From: Petrimonas sulfuriphila | GTDB taxonomy: Bacteria; Bacteroidota; Bacteroidia; Bacteroidales; Dysgonomonadaceae | Length of the DNA stretch: 64,000 bases | Reading direction: 5' to 3' | Assembly (NCBI GenBank): GCA_038561985.1 | Contig: CP073276.1 | Span: 1,984,001-2,048,000, forward strand | In this document: piece by piece, positions 53,230 to 63,339 of the stretch | How the letters are laid out: each line of letters starts with the position of its first letter | Numbering within the stretch: position 1 is the stretch's first letter | Translations under genes and position numbers: made by a program | Notes under the pieces: generated by a model | What the model was told of the DNA's origin: nothing | Databases searched by the model: none | The model's input: only the letters and a program-made list of their open reading frames with translations

Positions 53230-54582
53230 TCAATGAGCAAATTTCAAGCCGTTTAATTTGTTCCAGTCACCACGGGTGAAATCGGGGATTTTTACAGGCA
53301 TTCCTCCGTTTAATACAGATTGTTCGCTTAACTCAACCAGACAGGACCATTCTGCTGCATCATAAACATCCTGATCGAGAGGTAATCCGTTCCTTAGGCA
53401 ATAGATCAGCCGGTAATCCATGATGAAGTCCATACCGCCGTGACCACCTACCTTTTTGGCAAATTCTCCGATTTCTTTTATGAACGGGTGTTCGTATTGA
53501 GTCATCAGCGAGTCAATTTGTGTCTCCGTGAGAAAACTGTGGGCGTTCGGTTCCAGTGCGATCAACCCGGTTGGGTATTTCTGAAAAAAGCCTTTTGTTC
53601 CGCTAATGGTGTGTAGCCTGCTGTAGGGCCGGGGACTTGTAACGTCGTGCTGTATCATTATTGTCCGCCCTTTTTCGGTTTTTATAACGGTTGTATTCAT
53701 ATCACCGAGCTTATACTCCTGCTTTGCCTGAGCCGAATTTTCACCGAACTTCTCCTTGGCGTATTCCGTCATTCCAAACTGATTGGAAGAGACAGAAACC
53801 AAATAATTCATTTTGTCTCCCCTGTGGATGTCCATCACCTGGCATACAGGGCCGAGCCCGTGTGTGGGGTAGGGATTACCTGTGTGCGCCGTGTTAAACT
53901 TCAATCTCCACATGTCCCAATAAGCGCCGGAACGGAAGTTGCTCTCCCTTAAGTCATGAATATAAGCGCCTTCTCCGTGAACAATATCCCCGAAAAGTCC
54001 TTGCTGAGCCATATTTAACGTGTTCAACTCAAAGAAGTCGTAACAGGTGTTTTCAAGCATCATGCAATGGCGGCGAGTTTTTTCGGCAGTGTTTACCAGT
54101 TGCCAGCACTCTTCAATTGTTGTTGCTGCAGGAACCTCTATGGCAACGTGTTTCCCTTGCTGCATGGCATATACAGCCATGGGTGTATGGTGGAGCCAGT
54201 CGGTACAAATATAGATCAGGTCGATGTCCTTCCGCCGGCATAATTCTTTCCATGCGTCTTCCCCCGTGTATTCGTCAGCAGGCTTAAGTCCTCTTTTTGC
54301 CAACGTATTTTGCGATCTTTTCACCTTATCTGCATCTAAATCGCACAGGGCTTTTATCTCCACACCTTCGATAAATGTGTATCTCCCAACTGCACCGGTA
54401 CCCCGATTACCTAATCCGATAAACCCCACCCTGACGGTAGGAATGGGATCCACAGCTAACTGCAGTACACTCTTTTGTCCTTTTTCACGCGGAGGTTCCG
54501 TGTTCTGTGTCTGCCCGGATGGCTGAGCAAAACCGCTCACCGTGAAAATCAGGGCTAAAAACAATATATTGAAATGTTTCAT
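53230..54582 (-). CDS. GH109-type Gfo/Idh glycosidase (alpha-N-acetylgalactosaminidase family)
   Basis: A 450-residue secreted protein with the full sequence pattern of family GH109, an NAD-dependent Gfo/Idh-fold glycosidase that oxidises C3, eliminates the aglycone and then adds water. It starts [19 protein letters not shown], then [89 protein letters not shown] and [20 protein letters not shown]. The ATG at 54582 is chosen because the signal peptide ([20 protein letters not shown]) begins there and this leaves 10 bp after the previous gene. Known members act on alpha-N-acetylgalactosaminides, but specificity varies across the family. Confidence 0.88.
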   Translation of the reverse strand: MKHFNILFLALIFTVSGFAQPSGQTQNTEPPREKGQKSVLQLAVDPIPTVRVGFIGLGNRGTGAVGRYTFIEGVEIKALCDLDADKVKRSQNTLAKRGLKPADEYTGEDAWKELCRRKDIDLIYICTDWLHHTPMAVYAMQQGKHVAIEVPAATTIEECWQLVNTAEKTRRHCMMLENTCYDFFELNTLNMAQQGLFGDIVHGEGAYIHDLRESNFRSGAYWDMWRLKFNTAHTGNPYPTHGLGPVCQVMDIHRGDKMNYLVSVSSNQFGMTEYAKEKFGENSAQAKQEYKLGDMNTTVIKTEKGRTIMIQHDVTSPRPYSRLHTISGTKGFFQKYPTGLIALEPNAHSFLTETQIDSLMTQYEHPFIKEIGEFAKKVGGHGGMDFIMDYRLIYCLRNGLPLDQDVYDAAEWSCLVELSEQSVLNGGMPVKIPDFTRGDWNKLNGLKFAH

Positions 54583-54592
54583 ACGTTTTTTT

Positions 54593-55945
54593 TTATTCTT
54601 TTCCGGGCACACCTGCCACCGGGATAATTTCAGGAATGTTTTCAACAGGCCCCATTACGTAGGTTTTGGGCCCCAGGTAAAGATCGGCGTTCAGTACTTC
54701 ATCCCACGTGATGTCTTTTCCGGTATAAGCCGCCATACGACCCATGATGGTGACCAAGGATGAATAAGCCTGATCTTCGCCGTCGTTAATTGTATTTCCG
54801 CTTCGAATGGCCGTAACCAGGTTGATGTGTTCCTGGACGAACGGATTCGTCACTTTCCACTCCGATTGAGTGTCGGTTTCTTCAGGATGCGGATATTCCC
54901 AGATAATGTTTCCGTTCAGGTCATACAATTTCCCGGAAGCATCTGCGTAGCCGTTGGTGCAGTTGATTTGTTCTACTTTTTCGTTGGTACAGCCATCAAT
55001 CTGTCTGGCAGCACAATGCGTACGCATACCGTTGTCGTACAAGTACTCGATGCTGAAGAAATCATACTGGTCGCCGGTTACCCTTCTTTGGCGCCCGCCC
55101 CAACCGGTTGCCTTAACGGGATTTTTACCCAAATACCAGTTCATAACGTCCACTTCGTGGATAAATTGTTCGGTTATGTGGTCGCCCGAAAGCCAGCAGA
55201 AGTTTACCCAGTTTCGCAGCATATATTCCATGTCTGTCCATTCCGGCTTTCTGGTGCGGAACCATAATGCCCCTCCGTTCCGGATGATGTTTGCTCCCAC
55301 AATATCGCCGATCTCGCCATTGAGAACCCTTCTTCTGGTTTCCATGTAATCCTTTTGAGAACGACGGATGGTTCCGCTGACAATGTTCAGGTTCAAGGTT
55401 TTTGCTCTTTTGACGGCTGCCAATACCTTTCTGACCCCAAACGGATCAACGGCTATCGGTTTTTCCATGAAAATATGCTTTTGAGCATTCACAGCGGCCT
55501 CAACATGGGCCGGACGAAAATGGGGTGGGGTACAAAGCAAAACCATATCCACACCGGAATCGATTACCTTTTCGTAACTGTCAAACCCGAGAAAACAGTT
55601 CTCATCAGGGATTTCAACGTTCCGTTCTTTTTTCAAAATCTCCCTGCAACTGTCCAGCTTGTCCTGGAAAACATCCCCCAGCGCGACAATCTGAAGGTTT
55701 GGACCTGCGTTCAAGAAGTCCATGGCGGCACCGGTCCCGCGACCTCCACATCCAATTAATCCGGCTTTAATTACCTTTCCGTCGGGAGCCTGCTCCAGTA
55801 GCTTGGGCAGCGTCAGCTCACCTTTTTTGGATTTATCGGTCGAGCAGGAACTCAACATTGGAATTCCTCCCATCATCCCTACTGTTCCGGCCACAACCGA
55901 ACTTTTTAAAAAACTTCTTCTCGATAATGAATCTTTGTTTCTCAT
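54593..55945 (-). CDS. Gfo/Idh/MocA oxidoreductase, Tat-type lipoprotein
   Basis: A 450-residue exported oxidoreductase. The N-terminus combines a Tat motif ([17 protein letters not shown]) with a lipobox (PMLSSC), so the enzyme is likely anchored in the envelope with its NAD(P) already bound. The Rossmann domain begins [40 protein letters not shown] and the [10 protein letters not shown] motif follow. The C-terminal domain contains [23 protein letters not shown]. Exported members like this are candidates for the sugar-oxidising step that feeds DUF1080 enzymes. The GH109-type gene follows 10 bp later, and a 54-bp gap separates it from the TIM-barrel gene upstream. Confidence 0.88.
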   Translation of the reverse strand: MRNKDSLSRRSFLKSSVVAGTVGMMGGIPMLSSCSTDKSKKGELTLPKLLEQAPDGKVIKAGLIGCGGRGTGAAMDFLNAGPNLQIVALGDVFQDKLDSCREILKKERNVEIPDENCFLGFDSYEKVIDSGVDMVLLCTPPHFRPAHVEAAVNAQKHIFMEKPIAVDPFGVRKVLAAVKRAKTLNLNIVSGTIRRSQKDYMETRRRVLNGEIGDIVGANIIRNGGALWFRTRKPEWTDMEYMLRNWVNFCWLSGDHITEQFIHEVDVMNWYLGKNPVKATGWGGRQRRVTGDQYDFFSIEYLYDNGMRTHCAARQIDGCTNEKVEQINCTNGYADASGKLYDLNGNIIWEYPHPEETDTQSEWKVTNPFVQEHINLVTAIRSGNTINDGEDQAYSSLVTIMGRMAAYTGKDITWDEVLNADLYLGPKTYVMGPVENIPEIIPVAGVPGKE

Positions 55946-55999
55946 ATTATATCAATTATTTGTTAGATAGTTTGGTCAAACTTTTGCTTATATTGACTT

Positions 56000-56911
56000 T
56001 TACAAGTACGATATAATTTCATCCATTTGAGCGGAGATCTGCTTCAGGTGATTCCTGTCTCCTCCGTTAACCTCTGCTGTTAACCAGCCTCCCTGATGAT
56101 TTATCTCTCTGACGGCTTTCATTACCACCGGCCAATTGTTGTCGCCTTTCAGTAAATCAACATTGAAACCTTCCCACAACCCTTTTGAGTTCATAAGTTC
56201 CCGACTGAATTCTTTGATGTGAAGTTTCATGATGCGGGAGTTAAGTGTCTTGATCCAATGTTCGGGCCAGCCGTACCGCAAAACGTTCCCGATATCAAAA
56301 TACCAACCCACCAGGGGGTGATTTATTTCATCGATAAATCTTTTTGCTTCAACAGGGCTTATAAGGAAATTGTTCCAGACGTTCTCCACTGCAATTTGCA
56401 TCCCTGTTTTTTCTGCGTAAGGGATCAATTCCCGAATTGACTGTTGGGAGGTAATGTATGCCTGCTCGTAAGATACCTTCTCGTTTACTACACCCGGCAC
56501 GACTAAAACCGTGTCTCCACCCATCTCTTTCACCTCCTGCAAAGATTTTATAACAGAGTCGATACACTTTTTCCTCACCGCAGGGTCGGGATCAGAAAGA
56601 GGTGAGCTCCAGTGGTCCTTGTTTACAACCGTAGGAAGTTCAATCCCTGATTTCGATTTTGCGTCAAGTATTTCTGACATATTGAAGTCGACAGGGCTGT
56701 TTAGTTCTACACCGTCAAAGCCCAACTCTTTGACCAGTTTGAATTTATCGGTTAACGATAGTTCTTCTTTGATCATTCCAAGCCCCAAACTCTTTTTTAA
56801 GGTGACTTTTTTCTTCGGCTTACTTTGCGAAACGGATGCAGATGCAAATGGCGTTACGGCTGCTGCTCCGGCTATGGCTGCAGCAGATTTAATGAAATCT
56901 TTCCTGTTCAT
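56000..56911 (-). CDS. Exported sugar isomerase/epimerase-like TIM-barrel protein
   Basis: A 303-residue protein of the xylose-isomerase-like TIM-barrel family with a Tat-like signal (MNRKDFIKSAAAIAGAAAVT). The barrel begins at LGLGMIKEELSLTDKFKLVKELGFDG. Metal ligands are visible in the usual order: Glu in IAVENVWNN, Asp in WYFDIGNV, His in MKLHIKEF and Glu in LTAEVNGG. Members include epimerases, dehydratases and the partner enzymes of keto-sugar pathways. Export, together with the oxidoreductases on either side, suggests action on a keto or enol sugar in the periplasm. A 134-bp gap upstream separates it from the cytoplasmic Gfo/Idh gene; no consensus promoter is clear. Confidence 0.85.
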   Translation of the reverse strand: MNRKDFIKSAAAIAGAAAVTPFASASVSQSKPKKKVTLKKSLGLGMIKEELSLTDKFKLVKELGFDGVELNSPVDFNMSEILDAKSKSGIELPTVVNKDHWSSPLSDPDPAVRKKCIDSVIKSLQEVKEMGGDTVLVVPGVVNEKVSYEQAYITSQQSIRELIPYAEKTGMQIAVENVWNNFLISPVEAKRFIDEINHPLVGWYFDIGNVLRYGWPEHWIKTLNSRIMKLHIKEFSRELMNSKGLWEGFNVDLLKGDNNWPVVMKAVREINHQGGWLTAEVNGGDRNHLKQISAQMDEIISYL

Positions 56912-57045
56912 TAGAATTTATGTTTTATAAAGTTATTCCGGTTAGAATGGATACTACAAACGGGTACTTTACTAAAAAGAGCAATAAAGGTAAGTATTAT
57001 TTTGCAGATGAGTTACAATCGAAATAAATAATTGCATATTTTTGA

Positions 57046-58176
57046 TTATAACAACCCTGATCTTCCATCCATGTCGTTTTTGTTTTCGGGATAAAGGGGA
57101 AGCTTTATGGGTAAATTATCGCGGGTGGAGCGATAAATAGCCGTGAACAGTTCCACTGTCCTGCGTCCGTCCTCTCCGGTAACCAGGGGATCCCGGTTTT
57201 CGTCCAGGGCAAATAAAAAATCTTCTATTTGACGCTCCATGTAATGGGTCATCGGATCGATGCTGCTAAAATGCCGGACATCTTCCATTTTCCATTTCTC
57301 CGCCAGCTCTTCTTCTCCGGGAATAGTCCAGAGGTCGTTTACCGGGGGTTCCAGAATCCCTTTCATCCCTGCAATAAACATGGCGCCACCATCGGTCTGG
57401 ACACCCGCGGATGCGCCGTTTTCACCGTGCACATGTACTTTTCCGTAAATTCCGGGTTTTTGCGAGTTGCTCACGATAACATTTCCTATTCCTCCGTTCC
57501 TGAATTTTATTACAGCCAATGCGGTATCCTCCACCTCGATATAAGGATGATTCAGGTTTCTCCAGATGCCGTAAACTTCTTCCACCTCTCCCATAAACCA
57601 AAGCAGGATATCCAATTGGTGTGGCGCTTGATTTACCAGGACTCCTCCTCCTTCCGTTTTCCAGTTTCCCCGCCATTTATCGGCATCGTAATAGCTTTTG
57701 TCTCTCCAGCCCAGCATGTTAACGGTACCCAATACCGGTTTACCTATCTTGCCGGCCTCAATGGCTTTTTTCACCCTCAATACGGGCTCATACCACCTGC
57801 GTTGACTGACTACTCCAAGCTTGACTCCCGCCTTTTTACAGGTTGAAATAATTTTGTCAGCATCTTCCAGAGTCGATGCCAGTGGTTTTTCCACCAGGAT
57901 ATTGGCTCCTTGCAGGGCAGCTTGTTGTGCCGGCTCCAAATGAAACGGGTGAGGAGTACAGACGACAGCCAGGTTAATTTTTTCTTTTTTAATGAGCTCC
58001 GCCACATCGGTGTAGGCGGGAACTTTGTATTGACAGGCAAAGCCGTTTGCCGTTTGTTGGGTGCGGCTCCAGACCCCGGCCAGGCGGGCATTAGGCAGAT
58101 TCTGTATTGCCGAAGCATGCAGGTGGGCCACTTTCCCACATCCCAGAATTGCGATATTGTAAACAGAATTTCTCAT
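57046..58176 (-). CDS. Cytoplasmic Gfo/Idh/MocA sugar dehydrogenase
   Basis: A 376-residue NAD(P)-dependent dehydrogenase without a signal peptide, so it works in the cytoplasm, unlike the other three family members of this locus. The nucleotide-binding loop is IAILGCGKVAHLHASAIQ, followed by VCTPHPFHLEPAQQA and the LVEKPLAST motif (near residue 97). The C-terminal domain has GWRDKSYYDADKWRGNWKTEGG followed by GVLVNQAPHQLDILLWFMGEV, which contains the conserved substrate-site His. Such enzymes oxidise or reduce sugars or sugar acids such as inositols, scyllo-inosose or 3-keto sugars. It may reduce imported keto sugars back to the parent sugar. A dehydrogenase gene precedes it by 12 bp. Confidence 0.87.
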   Translation of the reverse strand: MRNSVYNIAILGCGKVAHLHASAIQNLPNARLAGVWSRTQQTANGFACQYKVPAYTDVAELIKKEKINLAVVCTPHPFHLEPAQQAALQGANILVEKPLASTLEDADKIISTCKKAGVKLGVVSQRRWYEPVLRVKKAIEAGKIGKPVLGTVNMLGWRDKSYYDADKWRGNWKTEGGGVLVNQAPHQLDILLWFMGEVEEVYGIWRNLNHPYIEVEDTALAVIKFRNGGIGNVIVSNSQKPGIYGKVHVHGENGASAGVQTDGGAMFIAGMKGILEPPVNDLWTIPGEEELAEKWKMEDVRHFSSIDPMTHYMERQIEDFLFALDENRDPLVTGEDGRRTVELFTAIYRSTRDNLPIKLPLYPENKNDMDGRSGLL

Positions 58177-58188
58177 TTCGACATTGAA

Positions 58189-59220
58189 TTAGGGAATCAG
58201 GATCACTTTATTTATTCCGGCTTCCTTTCTGTAAAGCCGGTTAAACCATTCAGCACCCTCAGAAAGAGGTGCCACGGCCGATATCATGCCGCCAACGTCG
58301 ATTTTGCCGGAAGCCATCAGTTCTAACACCGTTTCGTATTCGCCATTGATAGCGCAACTTCCCAGAAGTGAAAGTTCTGTGGTTACAATTTTTTGCAGGG
58401 GGACAGTCACCTCGGGCATCAGGTTCCCTATCAGAATTGCTTTGCCTCCTTTGCATAAACTGTTTATACACAGGTTTACAGTTTCCGAAACTCCTACTGC
58501 TTCAAAAGCCACATCTGCGTTCCGGCCTTTGGTTAGTTGTTGTATTTTCTCTGAAACGGTTTTATCGGAAGAGAGGAAAGTATGAGTCGCGCCGAAGGCC
58601 TTGGATAGTTCTAATTTTTTTTCATCCATGTCGATAGCAATGATGGGATATACACCTGCCGTCTGCAGCAGTTTTACAACAAACAGGCCAATGGTTCCCG
58701 TGCCGATAACCACGGCATTTTGTCCCAGTTGAATACCGGATACATTTACTGCATGCAGGGCTACAGCAACGGGCTCTACCATCGCGGCCTGCTCAAAGGA
58801 GACGTTGTCGGGAATCTTGTAAAGTATATGTGCCGGAACAGAAACGAGTTCGGCAAAAGCACCGTGTTTTGTATAATTCCCCGGGGAAACACCCAGGACT
58901 TTTCTATTGTTGCTGAGGTTGTAATGCCCCTGACGTGTGAACCAGTCATCGAGCGGATATATCGTGGAGTCGAAAGTAACCCTGTCACCCGCTTTCCATC
59001 CTGTGACCGCAGTGCCAACTTCCGTAATTATGCCTGCGGCTTCGTGCCCCATGACCAACGGGGGGATTCTTCTTCCGGTGCTCCCGTCCATACCGTGGAT
59101 GTCGCTTCCGCAGATTCCGCAGGCTTGAACCCTTATCAATACTTCGTCGGCTTCCATATGAGGATCAGGGAAATCACGATAATTCAACTCCATGTATTTG
59201 TCTAAAACCAATGCTTTCAT
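58189..59220 (-). CDS. Medium-chain zinc-dependent alcohol/polyol dehydrogenase
   Basis: A 343-residue cytoplasmic dehydrogenase. The ATG at 59220 (MKALVLDKYMEL) is the normal family start; a longer frame would overlap the GH127-type gene upstream. The catalytic-zinc ligands are present in CGICGSDIHGMDG and GHEAAG, and the Rossmann segment is NAVVIGTGTIGLFVVKLL. The lobe that normally carries four structural-zinc cysteines reads DSTIYPLDDWFTRQGHYNLS and has none, as in sorbitol-dehydrogenase-like members. Sequence resembles L-iditol/galactitol-type dehydrogenases. It would oxidise or reduce a polyol or keto sugar released by the upstream enzymes. Confidence 0.86.
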   Translation of the reverse strand: MKALVLDKYMELNYRDFPDPHMEADEVLIRVQACGICGSDIHGMDGSTGRRIPPLVMGHEAAGIITEVGTAVTGWKAGDRVTFDSTIYPLDDWFTRQGHYNLSNNRKVLGVSPGNYTKHGAFAELVSVPAHILYKIPDNVSFEQAAMVEPVAVALHAVNVSGIQLGQNAVVIGTGTIGLFVVKLLQTAGVYPIIAIDMDEKKLELSKAFGATHTFLSSDKTVSEKIQQLTKGRNADVAFEAVGVSETVNLCINSLCKGGKAILIGNLMPEVTVPLQKIVTTELSLLGSCAINGEYETVLELMASGKIDVGGMISAVAPLSEGAEWFNRLYRKEAGINKVILIP

Positions 59221-59276
59221 AAAATAATACGATAGGGATTGTAAGTAGTCTGTTAGATACTCAAAATAATTATTTC

Positions 59277-61316
59277 TTATTTGTTCCTCACGGGGAAAAC
59301 AGCAATTCGTAGAGTGCTGCATCCGTAGGGGATAAGCTCAATGTTTTCTTCCCCGCCAACATCCTCTCCCTGTTGAGTGAAATAAGGGACCGGGCCGGCC
59401 GACCCGTTGTATTCTTTCCATCCGGGCAGTCGTAATCCAGTTGTCCTTATCGTAACGGGTGCATCTTGCAGGGTCCAGGGATAATCAGAAGCCCTGTTTT
59501 TTGTTTCAACAACAAAAGCTTTCCCAACATTTTCCTTGCTTAAGTTACGGATAGGTAAGGCATAGTTCCAGGGAGAGTCGCTGGTAACCTGGTAATACCA
59601 TTTTCCGTAACGTTTGGTTTCGTGGGGCTCAGTTGTTTTCTTTTGCCAGTTTTCATTCATCTTCAGCGCATACAGAAGTGGGCCGCGTTCAACGGCCGCT
59701 CCGCCATCGTACCATCGGCTTATCGACACTTCCATGGGCAGGCGTAGAACGACCTTGTCATTGCTTTTCCAGGCACGATCGATCCTTGCGATTTCTCCTT
59801 GCCTTGTTTCTGCCGTAACCCCTTCCCCGTTTATCGTTATTACGGGGTTTTTACACCATCGGGGAATACGCAGGTGGAACGGAAATTCTATTTCTTCTTC
59901 TTCTCTGTCCGGAAAATCGAAGGTAAAGGCGATGGTTTCCTCAAAAGGATACTGTGTGGACTCTTTAACGGTGATGAGTTGTCCATTTCCCACCCTTGCC
60001 GAGACCTCCGATGGGGCGTAAACCAGTGCGGCAATGCCGTTGTCGTTGGTTGCATACCAGAGATTCTGCGTAAACTTGGGCCACCCCTGATGCATGTTGG
60101 AGGTACAGCAGGGGTATCCGGTGAGTTCACCGAAAAGGTTGTCGGTATCGTGGTGGGGAGTCACGAAGTTCCGCATGTCCCGGCTGACTTTAACCTGGTT
60201 GACCTGCTGGTAATACTGTCGAGCGTCAAAATCGTCGGTGGTTTGAGTGGGTAAGGCATTATAGGCAATTTTTTCGAGGTGGTCCGCCCATTGCACATCC
60301 CCGGTAACCTGTAGGATACTCTCCAGCGAATACATCATCTCCACTGCGGTGCAAAGCTCAGAACCTTGAACGGGATTTCCAAAACGGAGCAATTCGTCGC
60401 CTGCCCATAATCCGATGGGCAATCCGATGGTGTTGCGCATATCCCGGACAGCTTTTTTTACCGCTTCGAGCAGTTCAGGATTTTGATTCTGCTGGAAATA
60501 GATAGCCGGTTCTTTAAATCCCTGTCCGAGATTTACACAATGTAAGCTGTGCTGTCGCGATAGATGATCCTGACGGAGGAATACATCCGTCCAGTTGAAT
60601 GTCTGTTCGTGAATCAGCTCACCCAACTCGAGCAAAAAAGGATCTCCCGTAATGTTGTACAACCAATAGGCCATCATCAGGTTATCTCCTCCGCGCTGTT
60701 CTCCCCAGAATGTCCAGTTACCCAACGGCGTGTTCGGCAACTCCTTCAACTGATATTTGAAATAATTTGTCATAAAGGGAATTATCCGTTTATCCCCGGT
60801 TGCGGAGTAGTATTGCTGCATTACTTTCAGCATCACCATTTTGGGCCACCAGTCGTGAGCGTTGTTTCGTTGCAGGCCTTCTTCGGGTTCCCGGTCGGTA
60901 TCCGGGCCAAAGTATCCGTTTGGCTTTTGCGATGCCAACGTCCACTCAATCCAGGGCTGCACTTTCTTTTTTAATTCCGCATCGTTCATGATATAGGCGA
61001 GCGGCAAGAGTCCGTCAATCCAGTACGGCCCTCGTTCCCACACGTCTCCGTCACCGCCCAGCCATCCGTTTCTCTGTCCGGCGACCTGCGGGTAGATAGA
61101 GTCTAAATGTCCTGTCATTCCTGTCCGCATCCGGTTCAATTGTTCTTTGAGCCACCCTTGAGGGCGGATAGTTCCAACGGGCAGTTCGATATAGGTTTTA
61201 CTGGCCAACGGAGCGCGGTTGCCGGGATAGTTAGGTGATAGTTCGGGTTTATTTCCTTGTGAATGAGATCCCATGGTCAGGAAGGTCAAAAAAAAGATGG
61301 TAATTAAATGTTTCAT
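59277..61316 (-). CDS. DUF1680/GH127-like glycoside hydrolase, secreted
   Basis: A 679-residue secreted protein (signal peptide to about SHSQG, residue 20) with an (alpha/alpha)6 barrel and C-terminal beta-sandwiches, in the DUF1680 family that includes beta-L-arabinofuranosidases. The conserved entry segment is IRPQGWLKEQLNRMRTGMTG, the putative acidic residue is in GSELCTAVEMMYSLES, and the cysteine pair is in GYPCCTSNMHQGWPKF. Characterised GH127 enzymes use a zinc-bound cysteine as nucleophile, with a Glu and a C-x-C-C cluster; here only CC is present. This gene is distant from the typical GH127 next door, so its sugar may differ. It starts 13 bp after that gene ends. Confidence 0.8.
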   Translation of the reverse strand: MKHLITIFFLTFLTMGSHSQGNKPELSPNYPGNRAPLASKTYIELPVGTIRPQGWLKEQLNRMRTGMTGHLDSIYPQVAGQRNGWLGGDGDVWERGPYWIDGLLPLAYIMNDAELKKKVQPWIEWTLASQKPNGYFGPDTDREPEEGLQRNNAHDWWPKMVMLKVMQQYYSATGDKRIIPFMTNYFKYQLKELPNTPLGNWTFWGEQRGGDNLMMAYWLYNITGDPFLLELGELIHEQTFNWTDVFLRQDHLSRQHSLHCVNLGQGFKEPAIYFQQNQNPELLEAVKKAVRDMRNTIGLPIGLWAGDELLRFGNPVQGSELCTAVEMMYSLESILQVTGDVQWADHLEKIAYNALPTQTTDDFDARQYYQQVNQVKVSRDMRNFVTPHHDTDNLFGELTGYPCCTSNMHQGWPKFTQNLWYATNDNGIAALVYAPSEVSARVGNGQLITVKESTQYPFEETIAFTFDFPDREEEEIEFPFHLRIPRWCKNPVITINGEGVTAETRQGEIARIDRAWKSNDKVVLRLPMEVSISRWYDGGAAVERGPLLYALKMNENWQKKTTEPHETKRYGKWYYQVTSDSPWNYALPIRNLSKENVGKAFVVETKNRASDYPWTLQDAPVTIRTTGLRLPGWKEYNGSAGPVPYFTQQGEDVGGEENIELIPYGCSTLRIAVFPVRNK

Positions 61317-61329
61317 ACGATTACTTTTT

Positions 61330-63207
61330 TTATTCGCTATAATTCATCCATACTTTCATTTGTCCGGCTTCCCGGTTGTCCCACGCGTAATAGGGGATAA
61401 AACGAATGGTATCATCTCCCGTGATGGCGTCGATGGTAGTGACGCCGTTCAGCAGCGTGGGGTTGAATGTTTCCTTGAATCTGGCAGGCGGGGAAAGCGT
61501 CAAGCCATCGAACGAAGGATTGTCCGTTTCTTCCGCGCAATATACCAGCGGCCCTCGTTGAACAGCCCTTTTCCCGGAGTTTTCTTTTACCCGCGGATCG
61601 GCCTGTACCGTTTCCACCGGCATATCCAGGGCAAGCGTTACCTTGTCTCCCGATTTCCATTTCCGGTTGATTACCAGGTATCCCTTTTCAATCAACGGAT
61701 CGGTTATTGACTCTCCGTTTACGGCAACGGTGTAGCTTTTGCACCATCCGGGGATTCGCAGCCGGAATTCTTTCCTGACGGATTTTTTGAGCGACTCAAC
61801 GGTAAGGGTCACGTTGCCGTCCCACGGATAGCTGGTCTCCTGGACCAGGGTCATCGTCTCTTTTCCGGTGTTCACGTCTGCTTTGTTTCCGATGTACAAA
61901 TTTACCCAGACGGCCCGTTCCGATGTTCCGTAAATATAGTTTCCGATGGAAGGAAGAAAACGGGAGATCTGGCTGGGGCAACAAGCCGTACCGTACCATT
62001 CCTTGCGGTGATGATCCCCGTGAGAAGCCAGCGGATTCACGTAAAAGAACAAGTCTCCTTTCAGCGACACGCCTGCCAGTACACCGTTGTACATGGACCG
62101 TTCCATCACGTCTATGTATTTTGAGTCGCCTGTGAACTGGTGCATACGCGAGTTCCAGTAGACCATTCCCACCGAAGCACAGGTCTCGCAATACGCTTCG
62201 TAGTTGGGCAGGTCGTAAGGCTCCGTGAATCCTTCGTTGTGGCGTGATGACCCGATCCCTCCGGTCAGGTACATTTTGGTCAATACCACATCGTCCCACA
62301 ACCGGTTCAACGCGTTGATATAACCGGCTTCGTTCCTCAAGGCAGCCACATCTGCCATGCCGCAGAACAGGTACATGGCCCGGACGGCATGTCCGTTTAT
62401 GGTTGATAACTCCCTGACCGGTATCTCATCCTGGTAGTACAAGGGGTTCCATGTCCCTTCCGTCCCCTTGGAACCGTGCCCGTGTCCGCGTTCTTCAAGC
62501 AGCCAATACGCAAAATCGAGGTACTTCTCCCGGTTGGTAACCTCGTATAGTTTTACCAGCGCGAGCTCAATCTCCTCGTGCCCCGGGACCCAGTGGCGTT
62601 TTCCGGGCCCAAACTGATCCATCATATGATCGGCCATTCGTATGGAAACATCGAGCAGTTTGCGTTTGCCGGTGGCTTTGTAATAGGCCACGGCCGCCTC
62701 CATCATGTGCCCGGCGCAATACATTTCGTGCTTGTCCATGTTTGTCCAGCGTTTATCCCTTCCGGTCAGCGTATAAAATGTATTGATGTATCCATCCGGC
62801 TCCTGAGCGGCCGCAAACTTGTCGATCCACTCATCGGCTTTTCTTTCCAGCTCGGGGTTGGGGTTGTTTATAAGGCTATAAGCCATTCCCTCAAGTGCCT
62901 TGTAAACGTCGGAATCATCGTAAAAAATACCGGAATGCCCGCCTGACCGCCTGGCGGCATTTTCGAAGTTCCGTATCCGTCCGGTTTTATTCTCGATTTG
63001 ATCGATACATACGGGAAGTGTATGTAAAACGTGATTTTTCAATCTTGGCGACCAGAAATTGTCGTTGATCTTTACGTGTGAGAAATCGACCGGAGTTATA
63101 TTCCTTGTCGATATCTTATTGCTTGAATGTGAATTTTGTCGGCATCCTGTGCATGTCACGCTTATTATAACAGCAATTGTTGCCAGAAATATTTTTTTGA
63201 GTCTCAT
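61330..63207 (-). CDS. GH127-family beta-L-arabinofuranosidase-like lipoprotein
   Basis: A 625-residue lipoprotein (signal peptide ending VTCTGC, Cys22 predicted) of the GH127/DUF1680 family. Family segments include INDNFWSPRLKNHVLHTLPVC, the GIGSSRHNEGFTEPYDLPN loop, the acidic residue in YCETCASVGMVYWNSRM, and GTACCPSQISRF. In the characterised bifidobacterial enzyme, as I recall it, the zinc site uses Glu and cysteines spaced C-x-C-C; here the first of these is Thr (TACC), leaving two. Activity on beta-L-arabinofuranosides or related furanosides is plausible. A -7 box lies 39 bp upstream, so this is probably the first gene of the transcript. Confidence 0.85.
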   Translation of the reverse strand: MRLKKIFLATIAVIISVTCTGCRQNSHSSNKISTRNITPVDFSHVKINDNFWSPRLKNHVLHTLPVCIDQIENKTGRIRNFENAARRSGGHSGIFYDDSDVYKALEGMAYSLINNPNPELERKADEWIDKFAAAQEPDGYINTFYTLTGRDKRWTNMDKHEMYCAGHMMEAAVAYYKATGKRKLLDVSIRMADHMMDQFGPGKRHWVPGHEEIELALVKLYEVTNREKYLDFAYWLLEERGHGHGSKGTEGTWNPLYYQDEIPVRELSTINGHAVRAMYLFCGMADVAALRNEAGYINALNRLWDDVVLTKMYLTGGIGSSRHNEGFTEPYDLPNYEAYCETCASVGMVYWNSRMHQFTGDSKYIDVMERSMYNGVLAGVSLKGDLFFYVNPLASHGDHHRKEWYGTACCPSQISRFLPSIGNYIYGTSERAVWVNLYIGNKADVNTGKETMTLVQETSYPWDGNVTLTVESLKKSVRKEFRLRIPGWCKSYTVAVNGESITDPLIEKGYLVINRKWKSGDKVTLALDMPVETVQADPRVKENSGKRAVQRGPLVYCAEETDNPSFDGLTLSPPARFKETFNPTLLNGVTTIDAITGDDTIRFIPYYAWDNREAGQMKVWMNYSE

Positions 63208-63245
63208 TGTTAATAGATATTATGGCTGAGGATATTTTCCAGTAT

Positions 63246-63253
63246 CAAAGATA
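63246..63253 (-). promoter_or_regulatory. Candidate -7 box of the GH127 transcript
   Basis: Reads TATCTTTG on the minus strand (TAnnTTTG), 39 bp upstream of the GH127 start and just after the terminator of the transporter gene. Confidence 0.45.
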
Positions 63254-63285
63254 ATTATTTTTCGTTTGAAAACTGAAAAAACGAC

Positions 63286-63323
63286 AAAAAGGGTTGTCAA
63301 CAATACAGTTAACGACCCTTTTT
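63286..63323 (-). terminator. Hairpin terminator after the sugar transporter gene
   Basis: A 12-bp stem (AAAAAGGGTTGT with ACGACCCTTTTT, one G-U pair) extends further inward with one mismatch around a short loop. On the minus strand it ends in TTTTTGTCGTTTTTTC. It works for the gene on the right and could also act on the other strand. Confidence 0.75.
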
Positions 63324-63339
63324 AAGAAAGAATGAAAAT

